Assembly (NCBI RefSeq): GCF_046159835.1
Contig: NZ_JBJXCY010000002.1
Coordinates: 434,001-498,000 of the forward strand
Source of the DNA: JACKJK01 sp046159835
Lineage (GTDB): Bacteria > Pseudomonadota > Alphaproteobacteria > Rhizobiales > Tepidamorphaceae
Direction of reading: 5' to 3'
Length of the DNA: 64,000 bases
Part shown: positions 1 through 8,882 of the stretch, piece by piece
How the letters are laid out: each line of letters begins with the position of its first letter
Numbering within the stretch: position 1 is the stretch's first letter
Translations under genes and position numbers: made by a program
The notes under the pieces: generated by a model
The model's input: the letters and a program-made list of their open reading frames with translations, nothing else
The model's database searches: none
Told to the model about the DNA's origin: nothing

Positions 1-1
1 G

Positions 2-2287
2 TATCGGCGCGCGCGCAGCACACGAGGCTACGCACGTCTGTCATGGGTCGGCCTCGGCGCCATTGCCGCCGGGTCCACCATCTGGTGCACGCACTTCGTC
101 GCGATGCTGGCCTACCAGCCCGGCGTCCCCATTTCCTACGACACCGTCCTGACGCTCGTCTCCCTGCTGATCGCGGTTGCAGGAAGCACGCTGGCGATGC
201 TGATCGGCAGCCTGCGCATCAAGCTGGCGCCCGCGGTCGGCGGCGGCATCTTCGGTCTCGCCATCGCCGCGATGCACTACACCGGCATGGCGGCATTCTC
301 GGTCGGCGGGTTCCTCACCTGGAGCCAGGCCTACGTCTCCGCCTCCGTCGCGATCGCGATCCCGCTTGGCGCGGCAGCTTTCCACATGAACGCCGCCGGC
401 ATGGACGACAAGCGCCGCTGGGCAGGCGCTGTGCTGATGATCCTGTCGATTGTCGGCATGCACTTCACCGGCATGTCGGCCGTCACGATCCATTCCTACG
501 GTTTCGACGGGATCGCCGGCCTCGACGACACCACCCGCATGATGCTCGTCTTTGGCGTCACCGGTGTCGGCTGCCTCGTCCTGTCGACCGCTGCCATCAG
601 CTTCTTTCTCGACAACCAGGCGCGCAGCCATCTGGTCGCGCGCATGCGCTACCTCACCGAAAGCGCCGTCGATGGCATGGTCGTGTGCCGCAATGGCAAG
701 ATCCTGCATGCCAACGCAGCTTTCGAGAAGATGAGTGGTCGCACGCGCGAAAACCTGCTGCACGGCCTGATCTTCGACATGATCGAGAACCCGTCGCAGG
801 TGAAGGAGAGCGAACTCGTCCGCACCACCCTGCGCAGCGCAGATGGTCCGCCGGTCCAGGTGGAAGTGACAAAGCGCACCGAATCCGTTCGCGACAATCT
901 CGATCCGCTCGCGGTCTTCGCGTTCCGCGATATCAGCCAGCGCATCGCCAACGAGCAGCGCATCTCCTATCTCGCCGCCTATGACAGCCTGACGGGACTG
1001 CGCAACCGCACCTCGTTCTACGACGAGGCCAAGACCATGATGAGCGCCGAGGGACAGCGCAAGCTGGCGATCCTCGAACTCGACATGGACCGCTTCAAGG
1101 AAATCAACGATGGTCACGGCCACGCTGCCGGCGACCATGTTCTCCAGGCCATCGGCACCCGCCTGCGCGACAGCCTGACGCCGGGACAGATCGCAGCGCG
1201 TATCGGTGGCGACGAGTTCGTCATTCTCGCGCCGATCTCCGACCGCAACGAGGCCCGCGAAATCGCCGAGTCCGTGCTCGAGACCATGTCGCATGGCATC
1301 GAACACGAAGGCCGCGTCTTCCGCTGCGGCGCCAGCATCGGCATCGCCATGTTCCCCTTCGACGGCGAGTCCGTTGAAGAGCTGATGAACAATGCCGACC
1401 TCGCGATGTACCGCGCCAAGCAGAAGTCGGATGGCAACTACTGCTTCTACAACGGCGAAATGGACAACCTCGCCCGCGAGCGCCGCTCGCTGATCGAGGA
1501 CCTGCGCAACGCCATCGACAACGAAGAACTCGAACTGCACTACCAGGTGCAGATCTCGGTGCCGAACGAGACTGTCAGCGGCTACGAGGCCCTGCTGCGC
1601 TGGACGCACCCAGTGCTTGGCTCGATCCCGCCGAACCGCTTCATTCCGCTGGCCGAACAGAGTGGCCTCATCATCCCGCTCGGCGAATGGGTGCTGCGCG
1701 AAGCCTGCCGCGAGGCCGCGTCCTGGAACTCGACCTGCAACATTTCCGTGAACCTGTCTGCCGAGCAGCTGTCCGATCCGGAGCTTGCCAACATGGTGCT
1801 CTCCACACTGCTGGAAACGGGTCTCTCCCCGTCGCGGCTCGAACTGGAAGTCACCGAGACGAGCTTCATCAACGATCAGGCGCGCGCAGCCGCCACGCTT
1901 GGCCAGCTCAAGGCGATGGGCGTCTCGATTTCCATCGACGATTTCGGCACGGGCTATTCATCGCTGGCCATGCTGCGCGAGTTCCCCTTCGACAAGATCA
2001 AGCTCGACAAGTCGCTGATCGACGAGGTGTCGCGCAACCAGAAGGCCCAGGGCATTTTCCGGGCCGTGCTGTCGCTGGGAAACGCGCTGAGCGTGCCGGT
2101 GCTGGCCGAGGGCGTGGAGACCAGCGAGCAGTTGGAGTTCCTGCGCGAGCACGGCTGCGAGCTTGTTCAGGGCTACTACTATGGCCGCCCGCAACCGCAG
2201 GCCGACTGGCGCATCCCCGCATACGTGTCCGCCGGGGTCGTCGAGGAAGACCAGATTCCCGGCGTTGCGCGTCGCACCGGCACCTGA
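2..2287 (+). CDS. MHYT-PAS-GGDEF-EAL membrane signalling protein, 5' end outside window
   Basis: Probable cyclic-di-GMP enzyme with an integral-membrane sensor. The reading frame is open to the left edge, so the true start is missing; the first ATG in frame (104) lies inside the first MHYT repeat, since WCTHFVAM is encoded just before it. Further MHYT repeats follow (AAMHYTGM, VGMHFTGM), a family proposed to bind metal or diatomic gases. A PAS-like segment comes next, then GGDEF with an intact GGDEF motif, then EAL with EALLRW and DDFGTGYSSL. Both catalytic signatures look intact. The RxxD inhibitory site normally found just before GGDEF is not visible (TPGQ there). Which activity dominates cannot be read from sequence. 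It converges on the DUF1194 gene only 14 bp away. Confidence 0.93.
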   Translation, partial: YRRARSTRGYARLSWVGLGAIAAGSTIWCTHFVAMLAYQPGVPISYDTVLTLVSLLIAVAGSTLAMLIGSLRIKLAPAVGGGIFGLAIAAMHYTGMAAFSVGGFLTWSQAYVSASVAIAIPLGAAAFHMNAAGMDDKRRWAGAVLMILSIVGMHFTGMSAVTIHSYGFDGIAGLDDTTRMMLVFGVTGVGCLVLSTAAISFFLDNQARSHLVARMRYLTESAVDGMVVCRNGKILHANAAFEKMSGRTRENLLHGLIFDMIENPSQVKESELVRTTLRSADGPPVQVEVTKRTESVRDNLDPLAVFAFRDISQRIANEQRISYLAAYDSLTGLRNRTSFYDEAKTMMSAEGQRKLAILELDMDRFKEINDGHGHAAGDHVLQAIGTRLRDSLTPGQIAARIGGDEFVILAPISDRNEAREIAESVLETMSHGIEHEGRVFRCGASIGIAMFPFDGESVEELMNNADLAMYRAKQKSDGNYCFYNGEMDNLARERRSLIEDLRNAIDNEELELHYQVQISVPNETVSGYEALLRWTHPVLGSIPPNRFIPLAEQSGLIIPLGEWVLREACREAASWNSTCNISVNLSAEQLSDPELANMVLSTLLETGLSPSRLELEVTETSFINDQARAAATLGQLKAMGVSISIDDFGTGYSSLAMLREFPFDKIKLDKSLIDEVSRNQKAQGIFRAVLSLGNALSVPVLAEGVETSEQLEFLREHGCELVQGYYYGRPQPQADWRIPAYVSAGVVEEDQIPGVARRTGT

Positions 2288-2301
2288 GGGCTCCGCCCGC
2301 G

Positions 2302-3105
2302 CTAGTAGCGGTCGCCAAATAGTTCCAGCAGGGTTTTCTCGCCCTTCAGGCAGTCGTAGCCCTGCGCGGGTCGCAGCAGGGGTTTCGGCGGCTGGCGCGG
2401 CGCGAGATCGGCAATCTCCAGCACCAGTTTGCGGCGCACCGCGTCCGGGAACTCGGCCCAGTCGAGAACCGGAATGACGAACGACCCGGTCCCCCCGATA
2501 ACGCACTCCTTGTAGTAGACGTCGAGGTCCTCGATGTCCCAGCGCAGGAAGCTGCCCTCCCGCGTCATCAGCGGCAGGCCGTTGATGATGACGCCGTCGC
2601 TCACCGCCTCGTCGCGCGCTTCCACCACGGGCCGGCCGGAATTGTTCGGCCCGTCACCGGAAACGTCGATCACCCGGCGCAGGCCCGCGTAGCCGTTTCC
2701 GGGAAACTGGAACATGGCGTATTCGATGGCACCGGAAATCGACGTGTAGCGAAGCGAGCTGACCGGCGCGGCCATCAGCCTGTTGGCGACCGCCTGAGCT
2801 TCTTCCCGGTTGCTGATGAGAGTCCACCCGATGAGCGTGTTCTGCAGGCCGGTGCCGCCCCACTCCATCAGTGTCAACGCGATGCGGCCCCAGCCGCCCT
2901 GCGCGATTGCGGTAAGAACCTCGTTGCTGACCAGTGCCTCGGCATAGCCGCGCCGCTGGATCTCGAATTCGTGCGGGGTCATGGAGCGCGAGACGTCGAC
3001 GGCCAGCACCAGCTCGAGGTCGACCGGCAAGTCTTCGGCCCGCGCCGGACTGCTGACCAGTCCGGCGATAGCGAGTGATGCGATCAGGTTCGACAGCCAC
3101 GCCAT
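2302..3105 (-). CDS. DUF1194 (VWA-like) exported protein
   Basis: A 267-residue protein with a signal peptide (about residues 1-23, ending PARA) followed by a von Willebrand factor A-like domain of the DUF1194 family. The start of that domain, LAVDVSRSM, carries the DxSxS metal-ion-dependent adhesion motif. Length fits the family. Role unknown; a periplasmic or surface protein-binding role is inferred from the fold. It lies 39 bp downstream of the class-V PLP enzyme gene on the same strand and may be cotranscribed with it. No clear Shine-Dalgarno sequence precedes the ATG. Confidence 0.85.
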   Translation of the reverse strand: MAWLSNLIASLAIAGLVSSPARAEDLPVDLELVLAVDVSRSMTPHEFEIQRRGYAEALVSNEVLTAIAQGGWGRIALTLMEWGGTGLQNTLIGWTLISNREEAQAVANRLMAAPVSSLRYTSISGAIEYAMFQFPGNGYAGLRRVIDVSGDGPNNSGRPVVEARDEAVSDGVIINGLPLMTREGSFLRWDIEDLDVYYKECVIGGTGSFVIPVLDWAEFPDAVRRKLVLEIADLAPRQPPKPLLRPAQGYDCLKGEKTLLELFGDRY

Positions 3106-3144
3106 GTGAAAAGCGTAAAGACAGCGCGAACCCGTGTCGAGTGA

Positions 3145-4398
3145 TCAGTCCGCGCTTGTGATCTCGCGCATGGCCGCAAGCAGTGCGGTCACCTCGGCTT
3201 GCGTGTTGTAGTGGCAGAGCGACACCCGCACGCAGGACTGCAGGCCCAGAGGCTTCAGCACGTTGCCGGAGTAGTGATCCGCCTTGCGCGCATGGACCCG
3301 GATGCCGCGTTCGCGCAAGTCCGAGACGACCTCGGTCGCGTCGCGCCCCGCCAGCGTGAAGGAGACGAGCCCCTCGCGCGCCGGGTTCTCCAGCCCGCCG
3401 AGAATGGTCAGGCCCGGCATGTCCTTTAGTCCCGGCTCGTTGCCGACGCCGTTGATCATCGCATCCGTCAGGCTCGTCTCGTGGTCGTGGATCGCGGCGG
3501 CTGCGGCCTCGATGCGCGCGCGGCGCGTGTCCCCGCCGCCGACCTGCGACCCGAGCCAGTCGAGATAGGACACGACGTCCGACCACGTGGCATAGGCGCC
3601 GGTATCGCGAGTGCCCAGTTCCCAGCGATCATCAGGCCCGCCAACCAGCTTGTTGAGCGGCACGATCCGGTCCGACACCCAGGCCAGCCCGTAGCCGTGG
3701 CGCGAGAACGCCTTGTAGGGTGAGATGACATAGCCATCGATGCCATAGGCGTCGATGTCCACATGGCCGTGTGCCGCATGCTGGATGCCGTCCACGACGA
3801 TCAGGCATTCCGGCGACTTGTCGCGAATGGCAGCCGCGATGGCGCGAATGTCCATGCCCATGCCGCTGACCGGCGAGCCGTGGATGATCGTCGCAACGCG
3901 CGTCTCGCCCGTCACCACCGCGCGGTAGGCATCCGCCGTCACCAGCCCGGTCGAATCGTCGTGCGCGACCGCGTGATAGGGCTTGCCGGCCTTCTCCGCC
4001 CACGTGCGGGCAGCCGAACTGCTGGCAGGATGTTCCAGCGTGGTGCCGACGACATTGCCGCCTTCGGGCGCCTGCATGATCGCGGTCATGATCATGCGGA
4101 ACAGAAGCTCCGTCCCGCTTTCGCCAACGATGATCTGGCCCGAGCGCGCGTTGAGGAATTCGCGCGCATCCTGGCGGCCATTGGCGATGATGGCATCGAG
4201 TTCCTTCGACGCCGGGTTGTCGCGGCCCTGGTTGTCGGGGATCGCGGCAAACTTTGCGGACGTCTCGACAACGGAATTCAGCGTCAGCGCGCCGCCGGCA
4301 TTTTCAAAGAAGATGCGCTCCCCGGTGAACGGGCAGGTATCGACATGGGCGAAGCGGCCGCGAACCGCTTCGATGAGCTTGGGATCGGAACCGAGCAT
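3145..4398 (-). CDS. class-V aminotransferase / cysteine desulfurase-like PLP enzyme
   Basis: A 417-residue fold-type I PLP enzyme of the cysteine desulfurase-like branch. The conserved VVDGIQHAAH stretch supplies the Asp and His that contact the cofactor, and SPYKAF holds the probable Schiff-base lysine. The frame extends upstream to 4482, but the ATG at 4398 is preferred: an AAGGA ribosome binding site sits about 10 nt before it and family similarity begins there (MLGSDPKLIEAVRGRF). There are no Fe-S assembly genes nearby, so a housekeeping IscS/SufS role is unlikely; the substrate is unknown. It is divergent from the ABC exporter gene. Confidence 0.85.
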   Translation of the reverse strand: MLGSDPKLIEAVRGRFAHVDTCPFTGERIFFENAGGALTLNSVVETSAKFAAIPDNQGRDNPASKELDAIIANGRQDAREFLNARSGQIIVGESGTELLFRMIMTAIMQAPEGGNVVGTTLEHPASSSAARTWAEKAGKPYHAVAHDDSTGLVTADAYRAVVTGETRVATIIHGSPVSGMGMDIRAIAAAIRDKSPECLIVVDGIQHAAHGHVDIDAYGIDGYVISPYKAFSRHGYGLAWVSDRIVPLNKLVGGPDDRWELGTRDTGAYATWSDVVSYLDWLGSQVGGGDTRRARIEAAAAAIHDHETSLTDAMINGVGNEPGLKDMPGLTILGGLENPAREGLVSFTLAGRDATEVVSDLRERGIRVHARKADHYSGNVLKPLGLQSCVRVSLCHYNTQAEVTALLAAMREITSAD

Positions 4399-4544
4399 GG
4401 TCTGTCCTTGTGTGGTGCCGTTATGCTGGCACCAGCAGTTACGCCGGGCGCCAAGCGGTTTCCAGCCCTGATTGTGCAACACCGCCAGCCACGGCGTGCA
4501 ACCGTCACATGCGCGACTTCACTTGTGACGCCGCGACACCAAAT

Positions 4545-6422
4545 ATGGGGGACAGGTTGCGCACCCGCGCCCTCCCCCCGAAAGGACATCTCATCAGGCT
4601 CTTCTCAAATCTCATCGACGCCTTCGCGCGTGCCGATGGTCCCCCGCCCCAGACGCTGTCGGCCTTCATGGCCTGGGCGCTCAAGGGCGCTGGCCCGGCC
4701 ATCATTATGTCACTCATGGTCTCGGTCGTTGTCGGCCTGACGGATGTCGGTGCCGCATGGATCGTCGGCTGGGTGATCGACCTTGCGCAGGCGCATGGCA
4801 GTGACCTGGTCTTCGGCCAGAACTGGCCGCTGCTTGCCGCAGCCGTGGCGTTCTTCCTGCTGTTCCGGCCCGTGGCCATGGGCCTCAGCGCGGCGTTCAA
4901 CTCGCTGACGCTGATGCCCAACATCTACCCGATGGTGCTGCAGCGACTGAACCGGCACACACTCGGCCAGAGCCTTCGCTTCTTCGATGACGATTTCGCA
5001 GGGCGCATCGCCCAGAAGCAGCAGCAGACGGCGCGCGCCATTGCCGATGTGATCTCCGAAGGCGTCAACATCATGGGCCTGAGCGTCGCGGCGCTGATCG
5101 GTGCCGCGGCCCTCGTCGGGCAGGTCAGCGGCTGGCTCGCGGTCGGTCTCGGCCTGTGGATCGTCGGCCTCGCCCTGCTCGTGCGGTTCTTCATGCCCCG
5201 CGTGCGCGTGCGCGCCAAGGCGCGCGCCGCTGCCCGCGCCGTCGTCACCGGACAGGTGGTGGACACCGTCACCAATATCGCGACCGTGAAGCTCTTCAGC
5301 CACGGGCGGCAGGAGGACGACGCCACCCTCGATGCGCTCGGCACGTATCGTTCCCGCATCATCGATTTTGGCGAGGTGACCGCACTCTTCCGCTTCGTGC
5401 TGATGACCTACTCCGGCACGCTGCCGGTGCTGCTGGTCGGTGGCGCGCTGTGGTTCTGGTCGCAAGGGTCCGCCAGCGCCGGTGACATTGCCGCGGCCGG
5501 CCTCATCTCCGTGCGCATCGCGCAGATGTCGGGCTGGGTCTCCATGACCGCCATGGCGATCTTCACCAATATCGGCGAGATCGAGGACGGCATGCGCACG
5601 CTCTCGCCGCGCCACGAGATCATCGACAAGCCGGATGCCGTCGACACCGGCCGCACCAGCGGTGAAGTCTTCTTCGACGACGTGACCTTCGGCTATGGCC
5701 GCGAGACGGCTGCCCTGTCCGACTTCAACCTGCGCGTGAAGCCCGGCGAGAAGGTTGCACTCGTTGGCCGGTCCGGCGCGGGCAAGTCCACCGCCGTCTC
5801 CCTGCTGCTGCGCCTCTACGACGTCGAGGATGGCCGCATCACGCTCGACGGCACCGACATCCGCGACCTGACGCAGGATTCCCTGCGCGCGCAGATCGGC
5901 ATGGTCCGGCAGGAAACCTCGATGTTCAACCGCTCCGCGCTGGAGAACATTCGCTACGGCAACCCGCAAGCCAGCGACGAGGACGTCTACGAGGCTGCCC
6001 GTCGCGCCCACGCGCACGACTTCATTCAGGGGCTTGAAGACTATCGCGGCCGGGAGGGCTACGCCGCCCACCTCGGCGAACGTGGCGTGAAGCTGTCGGG
6101 CGGTCAGCGCCAGCGCATCGCGCTTGCCCGCGTCATCCTCAAGAACGCACCGGTGCTGGTGCTGGATGAAGCCACCAGCGCGCTCGATTCAGAAGTCGAG
6201 GCCGCCATCCAGGACACGCTGGAAGTGCTGATGGAGGACAAGACGGTGATCGCCATCGCACACCGGCTCTCAACGATCGCGCGCATGGACCGCATCATCG
6301 TCATCGATGACGGGCGAATCGTCGAGGAAGGCACCCACGGAGCGCTTCTTGCGCGCGGCGGCCTCTATTCCCGCTTCTGGAATCGGCAGTCCGGCGGGTT
6401 CATCAACCTGGCGGCGGAATAA
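4545..6422 (+). CDS. ABC exporter, fused permease-ATPase
   Basis: A half-transporter (about 625 residues) with an N-terminal six-helix transmembrane domain (to about residue 330) and a C-terminal ATPase. The ATPase shows Walker A GRSGAGKST, the Q-loop region (MVRQETSMFN), the signature LSGGQRQRIALAR, Walker B VLVLDEATSALDSE and the H-loop AIAHRLST, all intact. It would act as a homodimer in the inner membrane; the substrate cannot be deduced. The start is uncertain. The frame is open from 4410, the ATG at 4545 has no good ribosome site, a TTG at 4557 follows a GGGGGA, and an AAGGA lies at about 4580, just before the conserved IRLFSNLIDAF segment. Confidence 0.9.
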   Translation: MGDRLRTRALPPKGHLIRLFSNLIDAFARADGPPPQTLSAFMAWALKGAGPAIIMSLMVSVVVGLTDVGAAWIVGWVIDLAQAHGSDLVFGQNWPLLAAAVAFFLLFRPVAMGLSAAFNSLTLMPNIYPMVLQRLNRHTLGQSLRFFDDDFAGRIAQKQQQTARAIADVISEGVNIMGLSVAALIGAAALVGQVSGWLAVGLGLWIVGLALLVRFFMPRVRVRAKARAAARAVVTGQVVDTVTNIATVKLFSHGRQEDDATLDALGTYRSRIIDFGEVTALFRFVLMTYSGTLPVLLVGGALWFWSQGSASAGDIAAAGLISVRIAQMSGWVSMTAMAIFTNIGEIEDGMRTLSPRHEIIDKPDAVDTGRTSGEVFFDDVTFGYGRETAALSDFNLRVKPGEKVALVGRSGAGKSTAVSLLLRLYDVEDGRITLDGTDIRDLTQDSLRAQIGMVRQETSMFNRSALENIRYGNPQASDEDVYEAARRAHAHDFIQGLEDYRGREGYAAHLGERGVKLSGGQRQRIALARVILKNAPVLVLDEATSALDSEVEAAIQDTLEVLMEDKTVIAIAHRLSTIARMDRIIVIDDGRIVEEGTHGALLARGGLYSRFWNRQSGGFINLAAE

Positions 6423-6543
6423 AACCGCGCCGGGTTGCATATAAAACCGGCAATGCACGAATAAATTGTGGTGATCAGGATACAGTGACCACCTTTCTTC
6501 CGCTTCGTTAGCTTCAAGTAGCTTGCAGACTCGGAAGCCCTCC

Positions 6544-6565
6544 TTAATGCTTGGTTAGGCATTAA
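6544..6565. promoter_or_regulatory. Inverted repeat TTAATGC-N8-GCATTAA upstream of the beta-barrel gene
   Basis: Perfect 7-bp arms separated by 8 bp, ending 20 bp before the ATG at 6585. It could be an operator or a 5'-UTR hairpin. No function is assigned. Confidence 0.45.
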
Positions 6566-6584
6566 ATTCTGGGGGCATCAGAAG

Positions 6585-7406
6585 ATGAATAAGATGGGGC
6601 TGATCTGCGCGCTCGCCTTGCTGGCAACGCCGGCGATGGCAGGCGACTATTCCGGCACATCCAACATGCGCGCGGGCCATGTTCAGGGTTATTTTGGCGG
6701 CACTTTCCTCTCCGCCGACGGCGACAACGCCGACGCGACAGTATTCGGCGCCGCCGGCAGGCTGAATGTGCCCATCAGCGAGTACTGGAACATTCAGGGC
6801 GACGCGGCCATTGATGCGCTCTCGCAGGACGGCACACTGAGCGTGCTCAGTGGCACGGTCCACGCCTTTTGGCGCGACCCCACGACCTACGCTGTTGGCG
6901 CGTTCGCCTCGCTTGAGGATTTCAACAGCTCTGAGTCCGATGTCGATATCTATGCCTGGCTCGTCGGCCTCGAAGGCCAGCGTTACATGGGCGACTACAC
7001 CCTGTACGGGCAGATCTGGGGCGGTCAGCTCACCGACGGCAGCGATGACGTGAATGAGTTCGGCGTTCGCGGCGTCGTCCGCTACTTCGGCCACGAAAAC
7101 TGGCGCCTCGATGGCGAAGTTTCGCTGAACACGCTCTCGGCGGATGGCGACACCATCACCAATTTCGGACTGGGCACCCAGGCGATGTACCAGTTCCCCG
7201 GATCGGCGTTCGCAGTCTTTGGCCGTTACGATTTCAACCACTTGAGCGGCAGCGGCGACAGCCTCGACATCCACACGGTTGCTGTCGGTTTCCGCGGCAC
7301 CTTCCAGTCCGGCGGCAGCGGGCACACGTCAATGACCCTGAAAGAAGAAGATCGTCAGGGCGCGACGATGGAATCACCGCACGCCAACTCGATTACCGGC
7401 CTCTGA
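6585..7406 (+). CDS. Exported beta-barrel (porin-like) protein, unknown function
   Basis: A 273-residue protein with a clear signal peptide (MNKMGLICALALLATPAMA). The mature part has alternating hydrophobic and polar stretches and repeated glycine-aromatic turns (VQGYFGGTFLSAD, YALFGRYDFNHL-like), as in outer-membrane barrels of the alphaproteobacterial Omp/porin type. I cannot place it in a named family. It stands alone, preceded by an inverted repeat and followed by a strong terminator, so it is probably monocistronic. Its acidic tail (last 30 or so residues) is not barrel-like. Confidence 0.75.
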   Translation: MNKMGLICALALLATPAMAGDYSGTSNMRAGHVQGYFGGTFLSADGDNADATVFGAAGRLNVPISEYWNIQGDAAIDALSQDGTLSVLSGTVHAFWRDPTTYAVGAFASLEDFNSSESDVDIYAWLVGLEGQRYMGDYTLYGQIWGGQLTDGSDDVNEFGVRGVVRYFGHENWRLDGEVSLNTLSADGDTITNFGLGTQAMYQFPGSAFAVFGRYDFNHLSGSGDSLDIHTVAVGFRGTFQSGGSGHTSMTLKEEDRQGATMESPHANSITGL

Positions 7407-7430
7407 ACAGCCCAGGTCGACTCATGAAGA

Positions 7431-7464
7431 AAGCCCGGCAGCCAACCTGCCGGGCTTTTTTTTT
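7431..7464 (+). terminator. Intrinsic terminator after the beta-barrel gene
   Basis: Perfect 11-bp stem AAGCCCGGCAG / CTGCCGGGCTT with a 5-nt loop, followed by a run of eight or more T. It lies 25 bp after the stop codon at 7406. Confidence 0.93.
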
Positions 7465-7539
7465 CAATCCATCATCTGCACTCCGGTGACATCCGACGAG
7501 CGGTAACATCCACCGCCGCAATCGTACCGCCGACCTGAC

Positions 7540-8394
7540 TCACCTTGCGACATGCCGCGCGATGAAGGCGGCGGCATCGTCCAGCGTGTTGGCACGCCAG
7601 CGAAGTGGCAGTGCCAGCGTGGTCAGCAACCCGGCATGACCGATGCCGGGATAGTGCAGCACGTCAACGCCGACTCCCGCCTGCATGAGTTCGCGCGACA
7701 GGCTGTCGGAATGCAGCGTGGGGTGCACGATCTTGTCCGATGAGCCGTGGATCAGGATCGCTGGCGGGTCACTGCTGTCGACAAAATTGATCGGCTGCGT
7801 CGCCTGAAGGTCCTGAACGTGGGTGAAGGTGCGGATCGTCGCCCGGTCCTTCAGCGGCAGGAAGTCGTAAGGCCCGGCGAGACCGACAAAGCCACGGATG
7901 GCGCTGCGCGGCACGCCTGCCGCATCCAGCCAACGCTGGTCATAGGCGAGCACGGCGGCATTGTAGGCCCCGGCGGAATGGCCCGCGAGAACGATACGGT
8001 CCGGATCACCGCCGATCTCGGCTGCATTGTTCCGCGCCCATGCGACGGCTGCCGCGCAATCTTCGATGAAGGCAGGATACTTGCCGTTGGGGTGCAGCCG
8101 GTACCCCGGCACCACCGTTACATAGCCTTTGGAGGCAAAGGCCGCTCCGGCAAAACCGTAACCGTCCTTCGTGCCGGTGCTCCAGGAGCCGCCATGAATG
8201 AACACGACAATCGGCAGCGGCCCATCAGCGCCGCGTGGCGCGAACACGTCCAGCCGCTGTGCCGGGTCGCTGCCATAGGCCGCATCGTGGACGAGCTGCG
8301 TCGTGCCGAGGTCGTTCGGTACGGCGAAATCGAACAGTTCCACCTGCGACCAGGCCTTGCTAGCGGCGAAATACATGGCCGCGACAACCGTCAC
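7540..8394 (-). CDS. Alpha/beta-hydrolase, esterase-lipase (BD-FAE/Hsl-like)
   Basis: Carboxylesterase-type hydrolase with the oxyanion motif HGGSW (residues 67-71) and nucleophile elbow GHSAG (Ser140). Downstream GSSDKIVHP and GIGHAGL supply the likely acid and catalytic His. Length (284 residues) is normal. The GTG start at 8394 lies within a hydrophobic helix. In frame upstream, 11 more codons (beginning VIFWIKTVLGV) would complete a membrane anchor and lie behind an AAGGGAG ribosome site, but no standard start codon is present there. True start therefore uncertain; probably membrane-anchored or exported. Confidence 0.85.
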   Translation of the reverse strand: MTVVAAMYFAASKAWSQVELFDFAVPNDLGTTQLVHDAAYGSDPAQRLDVFAPRGADGPLPIVVFIHGGSWSTGTKDGYGFAGAAFASKGYVTVVPGYRLHPNGKYPAFIEDCAAAVAWARNNAAEIGGDPDRIVLAGHSAGAYNAAVLAYDQRWLDAAGVPRSAIRGFVGLAGPYDFLPLKDRATIRTFTHVQDLQATQPINFVDSSDPPAILIHGSSDKIVHPTLHSDSLSRELMQAGVGVDVLHYPGIGHAGLLTTLALPLRWRANTLDDAAAFIARHVAR

Positions 8395-8526
8395 GACGCC
8401 CAGAACAGTCTTTATCCAGAAGATGACGCGCTCCCTTGCGACATGTGGCTCAAGGCTTGAACGCCTCAGCGGGCCGCATGGATTGCATGAGGCTGGATCA
8501 GGGAACGCCGGGAGAAGCGAATTCGT

Positions 8527-8814
8527 TCAGGCGAAGATCGTGTCGCCCTGCTCCTTGATGAGCGCTTCTGCCTTTCGGAAGGCCGCCGCAATGGCATCTT
8601 CGCGGTTGGGGAATGTGTCGGCACGGATCAGCGTGTGATGACGCATCTCGCCGTCGATCTCCTTCGACAGCCGCGCACCGAGCCGGGACTGTCCGCCCTC
8701 GTCATGCGGCGTCGCCTGCACCAGCACACCTTCGATTTCCTTCTCGTCCGCAGCCATCGGGGAAATCGGAGCTTGTTGCTTGGCCCGGCCAAACAGCCTG
8801 TTCAGGATGGACAT
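8527..8814 (-). CDS. HlyU family protein
   Basis: A 95-residue protein of the HlyU family (first described as a transcriptional activator in Vibrio, common and uncharacterised in Hyphomicrobiales). The typical pattern is visible: RLFGRAK near the N-terminus, then GARLSKEIDGEMRHHTLIRADTF and the acidic C-terminal helix. The start is the ATG at 8814, where family similarity begins; upstream codons to 9006 are unlike the family. It is the last gene of the dnaG-rpoD minus-strand run, 68 bp after the preceding gene. DNA binding has not been shown for this small form. Confidence 0.82.
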   Translation of the reverse strand: MSILNRLFGRAKQQAPISPMAADEKEIEGVLVQATPHDEGGQSRLGARLSKEIDGEMRHHTLIRADTFPNREDAIAAAFRKAEALIKEQGDTIFA

Positions 8815-8882
8815 CGTGGTGCTTCCTCTCGCCTGCGCGTGTTCGCATGTAACCCGTTTAATTGGCTCGCAGGCCTGCGGCG

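Noticed and set aside
41..1609. Minus-strand 522-codon frame at the left edge
   Set aside because: Antisense to the GGDEF-EAL gene, whose motifs are intact throughout.
4410..4544. Upstream extension of the ABC exporter
   Set aside because: The extra 45 residues contain several Cys and no membrane or family signal, and overlap the divergent promoter region; they are probably leader.
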